A DNA stretch of 64,000 nt, taken from the NCBI RefSeq assembly GCF_016892625.1, contig NZ_JAFEMW010000001.1:1364001-1428000 (forward strand), in the 5' to 3' direction. This DNA comes from Brevibacterium sp. RIT 803. Its GTDB lineage: Bacteria; Actinomycetota; Actinomycetes; Actinomycetales; Brevibacteriaceae. Each line of letters begins with the position of its first letter. The first letter of the stretch is position 1. Made by a program: the position numbers and the translations under genes. The notes beneath the pieces are model-generated. The model saw only the letters and a program-made list of their open reading frames with translations. It had not been told where the DNA came from and searched no databases. Below, in pieces: positions 25,075 to 33,667 of this stretch.

Positions 25075-27113
25075 ACCCGACTCTCGAATCCTCGTACACT
25101 GATGCGCCTTCGTGGCCGAGCACGTATTCTGAGAACGTGCCCCGTCCCCCAGATACGCCGCCGCAGACCCGGTCATGGTGGTCGCGGATGTGGCACAACC
25201 TGGGCCGGGACGCCATCCTCGTCCTCCCCGGATTCTTCATCTCCCTCATCGGGTTCGTCGTTCTCATCACGATGTTCTCGGTTTCAATCTCCACCATCGT
25301 CATCTGGATCGGCGCCCTGCTCCTGCCTGTGACTCTCTACGTCGCGACCGGGTTCGCGAACCTCTCACGGGCCCGCGCCCGGCAGTGGGGAGCCCCCATC
25401 GCCGAGGTGGTCCGTCGTCCCCGTGGCCACGGATTCAGCGGGTGGTTCGGTGTCATGGCCGAAGGACGGCGCTGGCTCGACCTGCTGTTCGAAGCCGTCT
25501 TCGCCCTGCCCATCCGGCTCTTCACCTTCTCCGTGGTGATCCCCTGGTTCTTCGGTGCCCTGGGCGGGATGACCTACTTCATCTGGGGGCGCTTCCTTCC
25601 CAACGACAACACCGATCTCATCAGCTTCATCGCAGCATGGTGGAACGACACCTCCGTGGTGGCTCTGGGGTTCGGCGCCGAAGCGACCTTCCAGTTCATC
25701 GCGGGACTCGTCCTCCTCGTCACCTTCCCCTTCGTCCTGCATGCCATGGCCCGGTTGGAGATCGCAGCGATCACGGCAGGGCTGGCGCCCGGCCACGATG
25801 AGGTGACCTCGGCGGGAAAAGCACGAGCCGGTGACTCCACGAGCCACGCTCCCGACGGGACCGCCTCGGCGACGTCCTCGGGATCGAGGGCCCCGGGGTC
25901 GCCGGCAGCCAACTCGTTCCTGACGCGGGCCGCCGGCGAGGGCTGGTTCTGGCTGCTCAGCATCTTCGTCGGCGTGGTGCTCGTGGCCATCGGATGGCCA
26001 GTGACCGCAGTGCTGTATGAATCGTCGACCGTCATTGCGATGCTCGTCGCCCTCGGCCAGAGCGGCGCGCTGGTGCTCGCCGTGCGCAGACCGGTCACCG
26101 CGATCATCGTCGGGCTGGTCTCGGCTGCGGCCGGAATCACCCTCACCGCAGACTCTTTCGGGTTGGTGTGGCCATGGACGGCGACGTCGATTCTCGCACT
26201 GCTCTTCCTCCACCTCATCATCGGGCTGCGTCACAGCTGGCTCCACCTCGTCATCCTGTGGTCACTGTCCACTGCGCTCGGCGCGCTGAGCCTGACCTTG
26301 CCCCATGCGGGAGGGCTGTCGGGGGCGCTGGCGAATGTCATCACGACGGTCTCGCTCACTGCAGGGATCTCGATCGTCGCGGTGATCGGCAATCTGTGGA
26401 TTCGCGGTCGCACTCAGCTGGCCACGGAGCGACAGCTCAGTGCCGAGGAGCTGGCGAAGCGTCAAGAGCTCGAGGAACGCAACAGGATCGCACAGGAGCT
26501 CCATGACGTCGTCGCTCACAGCATGTCCGTCATCAGCGTCCAGGCCACCACGGCCCGCTACCGACTGCCCGAACTCGATACCCGAAGCGTTGAGGAGTTC
26601 GACTCGATCGCCGGCTCCGCTCGACAGGCGCTCAATGAGATGCGCGGTCTGCTGGCGATCCTGCGCGGTGGCCGTGATGCCGATCTGGCTCCGCAGCCGA
26701 TGATCGATGACATTCCCGACCTCGTCGAGGCCACGCGCGGTTCGGGCGCCGAGGTGGAGCTCGACTTCCCCGCGGGTCCGCTCCCCCTCCACCCGACCAC
26801 CGGGCTGACCGCCTTCCGCCTCGTCCAGGAGGCCCTGTCGAATGCTCTGCGCCATGCTCCCGGTGCACCGGTGAGGGTGTCCGTTCACACCGATGACTCA
26901 CAGCTGTGGGTGGCCGTGGTCAATGGGGCGCCGGACCGACACCGATCAGACCGGCCCGAACCCGATCGGGACAACACCGCTGCGGGCCACCTCAGCGGTG
27001 GATTCGGCCTCAAGGGCATGCGCGAGAGAGTCGAGGCCCTCGGCGGAACACTGCACGTGGGCCCGACTGTCGACAGCGGTTTCGAGGTACTCGCGACCTT
27101 GCCCGCGGACTGA
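25071..27113 (+). CDS. NarL-type sensor histidine kinase with PF13796-like sensor domain
   Basis: A 680-residue kinase. Residues about 45-235 form four membrane helices (VLPGFFISLIGFVVLITMF and so on) like the PF13796 putative sensor domain. A hydrophilic linker (240-285) and a second helix bundle (290-440) follow. The phospho-acceptor His is residue 478 in AQELHDVVAH, and the HATPase part shows LVQEALSNALRHAPG and GFGLKGMRERVEALGG. The ATG at 25071 overlaps the DMT gene stop. No receiver gene follows directly; the one at 23215-23976 on the other strand is the likely cognate. Confidence 0.92.
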   Translation: MNPTLESSYTDAPSWPSTYSENVPRPPDTPPQTRSWWSRMWHNLGRDAILVLPGFFISLIGFVVLITMFSVSISTIVIWIGALLLPVTLYVATGFANLSRARARQWGAPIAEVVRRPRGHGFSGWFGVMAEGRRWLDLLFEAVFALPIRLFTFSVVIPWFFGALGGMTYFIWGRFLPNDNTDLISFIAAWWNDTSVVALGFGAEATFQFIAGLVLLVTFPFVLHAMARLEIAAITAGLAPGHDEVTSAGKARAGDSTSHAPDGTASATSSGSRAPGSPAANSFLTRAAGEGWFWLLSIFVGVVLVAIGWPVTAVLYESSTVIAMLVALGQSGALVLAVRRPVTAIIVGLVSAAAGITLTADSFGLVWPWTATSILALLFLHLIIGLRHSWLHLVILWSLSTALGALSLTLPHAGGLSGALANVITTVSLTAGISIVAVIGNLWIRGRTQLATERQLSAEELAKRQELEERNRIAQELHDVVAHSMSVISVQATTARYRLPELDTRSVEEFDSIAGSARQALNEMRGLLAILRGGRDADLAPQPMIDDIPDLVEATRGSGAEVELDFPAGPLPLHPTTGLTAFRLVQEALSNALRHAPGAPVRVSVHTDDSQLWVAVVNGAPDRHRSDRPEPDRDNTAAGHLSGGFGLKGMRERVEALGGTLHVGPTVDSGFEVLATLPAD

Positions 27114-27219
27114 AGCCTCGGGGCGGATGGGAGTCGGCGAGGGCCGTTGGCCATCCGAGCGGTTGATCTCATCCTTTCGGGCGACAGCGTCAGGCGAGCG
27201 TGAGCGGTAGCCTCGAAGA

Positions 27220-28590
27220 GTGAGACTTCGACCCGACCGGCGCGCCCTGACCCATGCCCTCCTCTGGACGGGCATCTCGGCGGCCATCGGCGTGTTTGCG
27301 CTCATCGTCATCGTCGGTACCGAATGGCCGGATTTCGAGGAGGCGGGTGCCCGCACCGGAGCGCTCGGTGCCGAGCTGTTCATCCATATTCTCTTCGGCC
27401 TCATCTCTTTGGCCTGCCTGCCCATCGTCCTTGCCTTCGACGGACGGACGATCCCCCGCAGATCACTGCGCCCCAAGGTGATTGCGGCTGAAAAGCTGCG
27501 CGATTTCCTCACGAACACTGGTCGCGGCGGCGTAGAATTCCTCGCCTCGGACGGCTCCGTCGAATCCCTGCAGCGTCGGCCCGGCGGCTGGGTTCCGGTG
27601 GCGGTCGGATTCCTCGGCATCGTCACCGGTACGATCGGCGTCCTCGGCGCATTCGCCGGACTGCTCATCCTCATCACCCTCACGTCTCGACGCAGCTGGT
27701 CACTCGACTTCACCTGCCTCGCTGCCGCGATCATCTCCCAGGCTCTGACGTACACGCTCACTCCGACGGCGGTCGGAGCGTTCGAACTTCCACTGTTCCT
27801 CGTCAACGGAACCGTCTACGCAATGATCGTCGTCATCGGCGTCATCCGCGGATCCCGCGAACAGGGGCTCATCGACACCGCCGCGCAGACGCTTCTGCGT
27901 GAACGCTCGCGCCAGGACCGTGCCGTCGCTGAGGTGCGGCGCGGCATCGCCCGCGACATGCACGACTCCCTCTCGCACCACCTCAGCGTCATCGCCATGT
28001 ACTCCGGTGCACTGTCCGTCAGGCGAGACCTCGACCCCGAGTCCGTCCACGAAAGCGCCCGACTCATCGCCAGCAGCGCCCGCCGCTCAGGAATCGAGTT
28101 GCGAGAGGTCCTGACGATGCTGCGCGGAGACGACCAAGGCACAGTGATCGACCCCGATCTCGACCGCCTCGTCGCCGACCGCCCGGAGTCGGTGACCCTG
28201 ATCTACTCCGAACCGCTCACCTCCGAATCACTGCACGCCCTGGGCAGCCTCGAACGAATGACGATCTACCGCTTCGTCCAAGAGACCATGACCAATGCCC
28301 TCAAACACGCGCTTGGTGAGATGCTCACCATCACCATCGGCGGCGAGGGCGATGACGCCGTTCGATTTATCACGATGACCGCGCACAATCACTACCCGGA
28401 CAGCCTCCACGGCGCCCCGGCACACGGCGAACCCCACCGCAAGCAGTACATCGCCGGCTCCGGCCTGGGGATTCTGGGCATCAAGGAAAGAGTGGAGGCG
28501 ATGGGCGGTGACCTCGAGGTCAGCCATTATCCTGACTTCGAACTGCGAGCTCGCATCCCCGTCCAGAACACGGAGGAGATCAGCGCATGA
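27220..28590 (+). CDS. NarL-type sensor histidine kinase
   Basis: A 456-residue kinase with about six predicted membrane helices in residues 10-210 and no extra sensor domain. His248 in ARDMHDSLSHHLSVIAM is the phospho-acceptor. FVQETMTNALKHA and GLGILGIKERVEAMGGDLEV are the ATP-binding N and G boxes. The start is GTG at 27220, with no strong ribosome site. It ends overlapping the next response regulator by ATGA, so the two form one two-component pair, separate from the kinase upstream by 106 bp. Confidence 0.9.
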   Translation: MRLRPDRRALTHALLWTGISAAIGVFALIVIVGTEWPDFEEAGARTGALGAELFIHILFGLISLACLPIVLAFDGRTIPRRSLRPKVIAAEKLRDFLTNTGRGGVEFLASDGSVESLQRRPGGWVPVAVGFLGIVTGTIGVLGAFAGLLILITLTSRRSWSLDFTCLAAAIISQALTYTLTPTAVGAFELPLFLVNGTVYAMIVVIGVIRGSREQGLIDTAAQTLLRERSRQDRAVAEVRRGIARDMHDSLSHHLSVIAMYSGALSVRRDLDPESVHESARLIASSARRSGIELREVLTMLRGDDQGTVIDPDLDRLVADRPESVTLIYSEPLTSESLHALGSLERMTIYRFVQETMTNALKHALGEMLTITIGGEGDDAVRFITMTAHNHYPDSLHGAPAHGEPHRKQYIAGSGLGILGIKERVEAMGGDLEVSHYPDFELRARIPVQNTEEISA

Positions 28591-29255
28591 GCATCAGAAC
28601 GATCATCGCCGACGACGAGTCCCTCATGCGCTCGGGTCTGCGCCTGCTCCTCGGCGCGGCCGATGACATCGACATCATCGCCGAGGCGGCAAACGGTGCC
28701 GAGGCCATCGAGCTCGTCCGAGAGCTGAGTCCAGACCTCGTTCTCATGGACATCCGCATGCCCGTCATGGACGGACTCGAGGCCACCCGTGCCCTCATGG
28801 CGCAGACTCTTCATCCGGAGGTTCTCATCCTCACAGCCTTCGGCACCGACGAATTCGTGCTTCAGGCACTGCGCTCGGGAGCCGCCGGCTACATCCTCAA
28901 GGACACTCCGCCAGAAGATCTCATCCACGCGGTTCGGGCAGCCGCGAACGGCACACGAACCTTGTCACCAAGTGCGGTCGAGTCCCTGCTGGGACGTGAC
29001 ACCACCTCGGCGACAGCGGTGGCTGGTGCTTCGAATTGGAACAGCGCACCGATCGGACCTGATCCCTTGGAGCCCCTGACCACACGAGAACGGGAGATCG
29101 CCGAGGCGGTCGCTCAGGGGATGACGAATGCGCAGGTGGCGCGGGCGCTGTTCGTCTCCACGGCCACGGTGAAGACCCACCTGGCGCGCATCTTCTACAA
29201 ACTCGACGTCAGCACCCGCGTGCAATTGGCCCTGCTCGTCAACGAACGGCGCTGA
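28587..29255 (+). CDS. NarL/LuxR-family response regulator
   Basis: A 222-residue regulator. The receiver begins IRTIIADDESLMRSGL with phospho-acceptor Asp55 (LVLMDIRMPVMDG). The LuxR DNA-binding domain is LTTREREIAEAVAQGMTNAQVARALFVSTATVKTHLARIFYKL. It is translationally coupled to the kinase upstream (ATGA at 28587). It converges on the SDR gene with 21 bp between stops and no visible terminator. Confidence 0.93.
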   Translation: MSIRTIIADDESLMRSGLRLLLGAADDIDIIAEAANGAEAIELVRELSPDLVLMDIRMPVMDGLEATRALMAQTLHPEVLILTAFGTDEFVLQALRSGAAGYILKDTPPEDLIHAVRAAANGTRTLSPSAVESLLGRDTTSATAVAGASNWNSAPIGPDPLEPLTTREREIAEAVAQGMTNAQVARALFVSTATVKTHLARIFYKLDVSTRVQLALLVNERR

Positions 29256-29276
29256 GCGGCGAGGGACGGACTCAGA

Positions 29277-30038
29277 TCACTTCGGGGCCATGCGGATGGC
29301 CCCGTCGAGGCGGATGGTCTCACCGTTGAGCATCGGGTTGGCGACGATCGATTCGACGAGCTGCGCGTACTCGGCGGGCTTGCCCAGCCGAGACGGATGG
29401 GGAATCGACTTCGCCAGAGACTCCTGAGCCTCTTCGGGCAGACCGGCCATCATCGGGGTCTCGAAGATACCCGGCGCGATCGTCACGACACGGATCTGTG
29501 AGGAAGCAAGTTCGCGCGCCATCGGCAGGGTCACCGAGGCGATTGCACCCTTGGACGCGGAGTAGGCGATCTGTCCGATCTGACCGTCGAAGGCCGCGAC
29601 CGAAGCGGTGTTGACGATGACGCCGCGTTCCTCACCCACATTCTCCTGCGCCTGCATCGCGGCGGCGGCGAGGCGGCATACGTTGACCGTGCCCACGACG
29701 TTGATGTTCAGCACCTTCGAAAACGCGTCCAAAGCCAGTGGGCCCTTGCGCGAGACGAGCTTGCCGGGAGTCGCAACTCCCGCGCAGTTGACGACGACGC
29801 GCAGCAGCCCGAGACCGGTCGCCATGTCGACGGCGGCCTGAACCTGCTCTTCGTTCGTGACATCGGCGGAGACGAAATGGGCGCTGGAGCCCAGTTCCGA
29901 TGCCACCTGCTGACCCACCTCGGCGTTGAGATCGACCATGACGACCTGAGCGCCGGCGGCCAGGAGCCGTTCCGTGGTGGCCCGGCCGAGCCCTGATGCC
30001 CCGCCGGTGACGAGTGCGACTGTGCTGTTGAGATCCAT
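29277..30038 (-). CDS. SDR dehydrogenase, 3-hydroxyacyl-CoA dehydrogenase type-2-like
   Basis: A 253-residue classical SDR. TGGASGLG is the NAD-binding loop, NCAGV the stabilising motif, and YSASK the catalytic Tyr-Lys pair with an upstream NTASVA serine. The GVATPGKLVSRKGPLALDAFSKVLNINVVGTVNV segment is typical of HSD10-type 3-hydroxyacyl-CoA dehydrogenases, so a role in fatty-acid or branched-chain oxidation is likely. AAGGA precedes the ATG at 30038. The frame further upstream is antisense shadow. Confidence 0.88.
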   Translation of the reverse strand: MDLNSTVALVTGGASGLGRATTERLLAAGAQVVMVDLNAEVGQQVASELGSSAHFVSADVTNEEQVQAAVDMATGLGLLRVVVNCAGVATPGKLVSRKGPLALDAFSKVLNINVVGTVNVCRLAAAAMQAQENVGEERGVIVNTASVAAFDGQIGQIAYSASKGAIASVTLPMARELASSQIRVVTIAPGIFETPMMAGLPEEAQESLAKSIPHPSRLGKPAEYAQLVESIVANPMLNGETIRLDGAIRMAPK

Positions 30039-30114
30039 GAGTATCCTTCGCATGACTGAAGTGAACGTGTGAGTTGGTTCGACTTTAACGCAAGCACGTC
30101 GGGTCCGGACACGA

Positions 30115-30149
30115 CGAAGCCCGCCGACCATTCGGTGCGGCGGGCTTCG
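30115..30149 (-). terminator. Rho-independent-like terminator of the FMN reductase gene
   Basis: CGAAGCCCGCCG at 30115-30126 and CGGCGGGCTTCG at 30138-30149 are perfect 12-bp arms around an 11-base loop, 56 bp beyond the reductase stop on the minus strand. A U-run is missing, as is common in high-GC actinobacteria. Confidence 0.65.
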
Positions 30150-30204
30150 GACGTGTCAGCTGCCGGGGAGGGGATTCCTCATCTGCAGGGTGCGCTGATG
30201 ACGG

Positions 30205-30786
30205 TCAGGCTGCCTGCTCTTCGGAGGCGGAATCCTCGCGCACGGACTTCAGGGCCTCGCCCCAGGACACAAGGTCATCGGCCATCGAAGCGAACGGAGT
30301 CGCAGAGACCTCGGTCGGAGTGAAGACGCCATCGGCGAAGTCGGTGAAGAGGCTGAAGGAGGCCTGGTCACGGACGACAGCGAGCTTGTAGTTGGCGAGG
30401 ATATGGCGCAAGTGCTCGGCGGCACGCACACCCTTGTCGGCGCCGTAGTTCACGATGCCGGCGACCTTGTGGTTGAACTCGCTGGCCACGAAGTCCAGGG
30501 CGTTCTTCAGCGATCCGGAGATCGAGTGGTTGTACTCAGGGGTGACGAAGATGAAGGCATCGAATTCGGCGAGCTTGGCACCCCACGCCTTGGTGTGGTC
30601 GTTCTGGTACATGTTCGCGCCGGCTGGGATGACTTCGTCGAGCAGCGGCAGATTGAAATCACCGAAGTCGACGATCTCGGCGCGCACGTCCTCGCGACCG
30701 GCCAACTGGTCCTTGGCCCAGGCGACGACCTGCGGATTGAGTGCCTGCGGGCGCGAAGTTCCGGGAATGATGGCGATGTTGAGCAT
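30205..30786 (-). CDS. NAD(P)H-dependent FMN reductase (flavodoxin-like)
   Basis: A 193-residue reductase. IAIIPGTSRPQALN at the N-terminus binds the FMN phosphate, and FVTPEYNHSISGSLKNALDFVASEF is the conserved family signature. Such enzymes reduce free FMN, quinones or azo compounds. I chose the ATG at 30786, with GAGGA before it, over one seven codons upstream. It is divergent from a TetR-family gene, with a TGATTGA/TCAATCA palindrome over its predicted -35; that regulator probably controls it. Confidence 0.88.
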   Translation of the reverse strand: MLNIAIIPGTSRPQALNPQVVAWAKDQLAGREDVRAEIVDFGDFNLPLLDEVIPAGANMYQNDHTKAWGAKLAEFDAFIFVTPEYNHSISGSLKNALDFVASEFNHKVAGIVNYGADKGVRAAEHLRHILANYKLAVVRDQASFSLFTDFADGVFTPTEVSATPFASMADDLVSWGEALKSVREDSASEEQAA

Positions 30787-30873
30787 GTCCGTCCTCAGTT
30801 CATTCATAGGGTGCGATGTCAGGTAGTGCTGGTTTCAGGTGATCGGCACCGGCAGTCTTCGTCCGTGCCATCC

Positions 30874-30902
30874 ACATCTGCCCAACATGATTGAACCGTC
30901 AA
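30874..30902 (-). promoter_or_regulatory. Predicted promoter of the FMN reductase gene
   Basis: On the minus strand TTGACG (30897-30902) and AGATGT (30874-30879) are 17 bases apart. The -35 lies inside the inverted repeat at 30888-30905. The -10 match is weak. Confidence 0.4.
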
Positions 30903-30905
30903 TCA
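30888..30905. promoter_or_regulatory. Candidate TetR operator
   Basis: TGATTGA at 30888-30894 and TCAATCA at 30899-30905 are perfect 7-bp arms with a 4-base spacer, a size typical of TetR-family sites. It sits in the divergent region of the reductase and TetR genes. Confidence 0.5.
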
Positions 30906-31111
30906 TTCCCATTCGCCACGGTGATTGGCGTCACTTCAGGTTGCCTGTATGGGGCGGCACCCGCACGTGCCGACCACAGCCAGCGCACACCTCGGCGGCG
31001 CGAGATCCGCGAATCCTGGCCGGAAACGGCCAATGTCACCCCAACGTCATGTATCCTCGGTTGGCAAGTGAAAGATTGTTCGATATCCGACCGTCAAGGA
31101 GCATCAGCACC

Positions 31112-31774
31112 GTGAGATCAACCAACGGCCGCAACAACATCCTCCGCTCGGCTCGGGACACCTTCGCCGCAAAGGGATTCGACGGTGCCTCCATCCGCGA
31201 TATCGCACAGGCCGCAGGACTGAGTCTGTCCGCACTCTACTATTACTTCCCGTCCAAGCAGGAAGCTCTCTACGAGCTCGTGCACACGGCGTACACCTGG
31301 TACAGCGAGCACAGCCGAGCCGCCATCGCCGAGGTGGGCGATGATCCGACCGAGCAGCTGACCGTGGCCGTACGCTACCTGGCTCGGTACCGGATGGAGA
31401 ATGTCTCGGTGTCCACCGTGCTGCTGCGCGACACCGAACGGCTGACCGGTGACAACGCCGCTCGCGTCAAAGAACTCCAGCGTGAGGCACGAGTCATCAT
31501 GGGCGACATCGTCCAAGCCGGTATAGACGCCGGGACGTTCCACGTCGACAGTGCGCAGCTTGTCACGCGCGCGATCCACTCGATCTGCAATTCACTCTCA
31601 CTCTGGTACCGACCCACCGGCGACCTGACTCCCGATGTCATCGAGCGCGATTTCACTCAGTACTCCCTGCGCATCCTCGGCATCGACCCCAGCGCAGAGG
31701 AGCTTGACCGGCTCATGGCGCTGCCGATCAGCCAGGCAGGCATGCTCGACTTCATCTCCGCCGACCAGGCCTGA
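31112..31774 (+). CDS. TetR/AcrR-family regulator
   Basis: A 220-residue regulator. The N-terminal domain NILRSARDTFAAKGFDGASIRDIAQAAGLSLSALYYYFPSKQEALYELV is a textbook TetR helix-turn-helix. The rest is an all-helical ligand domain. I place the start at GTG 31112, which has AAGGAG ten bases before it. An ATG 21 codons earlier is possible but lacks a ribosome site. The gene is followed by a strong terminator and is divergent from an FMN reductase, the probable target. Confidence 0.88.
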   Translation: MRSTNGRNNILRSARDTFAAKGFDGASIRDIAQAAGLSLSALYYYFPSKQEALYELVHTAYTWYSEHSRAAIAEVGDDPTEQLTVAVRYLARYRMENVSVSTVLLRDTERLTGDNAARVKELQREARVIMGDIVQAGIDAGTFHVDSAQLVTRAIHSICNSLSLWYRPTGDLTPDVIERDFTQYSLRILGIDPSAEELDRLMALPISQAGMLDFISADQA

Positions 31775-31809
31775 CCCCGCGACGGCCAGACCCGACCCCG
31801 CTATATTCG

Positions 31810-31868
31810 CCCGAAGGGACTAAACACGCACGGCGCCGCGCGTGTTTAGTCCCTTCGGGTATTTTTTG
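31810..31868 (+). terminator. Strong intrinsic terminator after TetR
   Basis: Arms at 31810-31829 and 31840-31859 are perfect 20-bp complements (CCCGAAGGGAC at one end, GTCCCTTCGGG at the other) around a 10-base GC-rich spacer. A TATTTTTTG run follows. This is the clearest intrinsic terminator in the window. Confidence 0.9.
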
Positions 31869-31888
31869 TCGCTAGTTTGGACCGCCGC

Positions 31889-33667
31889 TCAGCCGGCCGT
31901 GGTGCGCAGGCTGCGGGCGAGTCCGCGGCGCTTGGCCTGCTCGTCCGGGTCGGGCACCGGCAGAGAGGCGATGAGTCGCTTCGTGTAGTCGTTGCTCGGT
32001 GACCCGAGCACCTGTTCACCCGTGCCCTCTTCCAGCAGCTCACCGTGGAACAGCACACCGATGCGGTCGGAGAGCATGTCGACGACAGCCAGATCGTGGC
32101 TGATGAACAAGGCGGCGAAGTCGAACCTGTTCTGCAGCTCGACGAACAGCTCGAGCACCTTGGCCTGCACCGACACGTCCAGGGCAGAGGTCGGCTCATC
32201 GGCGACGAGCAGTTCCGGATCGAGTGCGAGACCACGGGCAAGGGAGGCCCTCTGGCGCTGGCCGCCCGAGAGTTCGTGCGGGTACCTGGCACCGTAGGCC
32301 TTCGGCAGCTGCACCGAGTCGAGCAGTTCGAGCACGCGCTTCTCACGATCCCTCGGCGACATGTCCCGCTGGTGGATGGCGAACGGCTCCGCCACACACT
32401 CACCGATCGTCAGGTGCGGGTTGAACGAGGCCGCCGGGTCCTGGAACACGAACCCGATGCGGCGCCTGATCGGAGAGAAGGCGCGTTCCTTGAATCCGAC
32501 CATCTCATGCCCGAGCACCTGGAGGCTGCCTCCACTGGCCCTGGTCAGACCTGCGATGGCACGCCCGATCGTGGTCTTGCCCGATCCCGATTCGCCGACC
32601 AGTCCGTAGACCTCGCCGGCCTTGATGTCGAAGCTGACCGAGGACACCGCCTGGAAGTCCGACCGTCCGAATCCTCCCGGATAGACGATGTCGAGGTTGC
32701 GAGCAACGACGATGGAATCGCGTTCGTCCCGAGGCTTGCCGGGGTCCGCATCAGCGCCAGTGGATTCGCGGGCGGATTCGCGGGCGGATTCACCGGCGCG
32801 ATCCGCCTTCGCCGAGGCGGCAGCGGCCTTGCGGCTGCCGACGACCGTTGATCCCAAGCGGGGAACGGCACCGAGGAGGTCGCGCGTGTACTGCTCCTTC
32901 GGGTCGCTGAAGAGCTGCTTGACCGACGAGACCTCGACGAGGTCTCCGCGATACATCACGGCCACGCGGTCGGCGAGATCGGCGACAACGCCCATGTTGT
33001 GGGTGATGAGCACGATCGCGGTTCCCGTCTCATCGCGCAGGTCACGCAGCAGGTCGAGGATCTCTGCCTGGACGGTGACGTCGAGAGCAGTCGTCGGCTC
33101 GTCGGCGACGATGAGCTCGGCACCGAGGGCGAGCGCCATGGCGATGACGATGCGCTGCTTCTGTCCACCGGAGAACTGGTGCGGGTAGTAATCGAAGCGG
33201 CTCTGCGCATCGGGGATCCCGACCTGCTCCATGGCTGTGATGACCTTGGCCTTGAGTTCGGCCTTGCTCGCACGCCGGTGGTGGGCGCGCAGGCCTTCGG
33301 CGATCTGCCATCCCACCGTGTAGACGGGGTTGAGTGCCGTCGATGGCTCCTGGAACACCATCGACACATCTGTTCCGCGCATCTTGCGCAGCTGTTCCCC
33401 GGAGACGCTGAGGACGTCCTTGCCGGAGACGATGACTGCACCCGATCGCTGGGCGGTCTCGGGCAGGAGCCCGAGGATGGAGCGTGCGGTCACGGTCTTG
33501 CCCGAGCCGGATTCGCCCACGATCGCGAGCACTTCGCCTGGAGTCACTGACAGCGACACGTCCTTGACTGCGTGCACATCTCCACCGTCGGTGGAGAAGG
33601 TGACATTGAGACTCTCGACGTCGAGGATGGATTTGGCTGTGGTCGTTTCGTTCACGTTTTCACTCAT
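31889..33667 (-). CDS. Peptide/nickel-type ABC transporter double ATP-binding protein
   Basis: A 592-residue fusion of two ABC ATPases. GESGSGKT occurs in both halves, LSGGQRQ and FSGGQKQ are the signatures, and LIVADEPTTALD and LLVADEPTSALD are the Walker B motifs. Both halves have the C-terminal extension of oligopeptide importers. The inter-domain linker (about residues 285-315) contains SARE repeats from a 12-bp tandem repeat. ATG 33667 overlaps the permease stop by one base (TGATG). It forms one operon with the two permeases and the lipoprotein to the right, and is distinct from the system at 13-19 kb. Confidence 0.93.
   Translation of the reverse strand: MSENVNETTTAKSILDVESLNVTFSTDGGDVHAVKDVSLSVTPGEVLAIVGESGSGKTVTARSILGLLPETAQRSGAVIVSGKDVLSVSGEQLRKMRGTDVSMVFQEPSTALNPVYTVGWQIAEGLRAHHRRASKAELKAKVITAMEQVGIPDAQSRFDYYPHQFSGGQKQRIVIAMALALGAELIVADEPTTALDVTVQAEILDLLRDLRDETGTAIVLITHNMGVVADLADRVAVMYRGDLVEVSSVKQLFSDPKEQYTRDLLGAVPRLGSTVVGSRKAAAASAKADRAGESARESARESTGADADPGKPRDERDSIVVARNLDIVYPGGFGRSDFQAVSSVSFDIKAGEVYGLVGESGSGKTTIGRAIAGLTRASGGSLQVLGHEMVGFKERAFSPIRRRIGFVFQDPAASFNPHLTIGECVAEPFAIHQRDMSPRDREKRVLELLDSVQLPKAYGARYPHELSGGQRQRASLARGLALDPELLVADEPTSALDVSVQAKVLELFVELQNRFDFAALFISHDLAVVDMLSDRIGVLFHGELLEEGTGEQVLGSPSNDYTKRLIASLPVPDPDEQAKRRGLARSLRTTAG
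32762..32797 (-). repeat. 12-bp tandem repeat in the ATPase linker
   Basis: GGATTCGCGGGC occurs at 32762 and 32774, with a diverged third copy (GGATTCACCGGC) at 32786. The repeat codes for Ser-Ala-Arg-Glu-like units between the two ATPase domains. Confidence 0.7.

Larger units (their letters stand above)
30787..31111. other. 325-bp divergent control region
   Basis: Lies between FMN reductase (minus) and TetR (plus). No gene is visible. It contains the palindrome at 30888-30905 and a plausible minus-strand promoter. The long open frame upstream of the TetR start has no coding look. Confidence 0.5.

Noticed and set aside
25365-26246. Long minus-strand frame within the kinase gene
   Set aside because: The translation is acidic and repetitive with no domain; the plus strand encodes a clear histidine kinase.
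30039-30131. N-terminal extension of the SDR dehydrogenase
   Set aside because: AAGGA before 30038 and the SDR fold beginning directly after it favour the shorter start; the extension overlaps a terminator hairpin.
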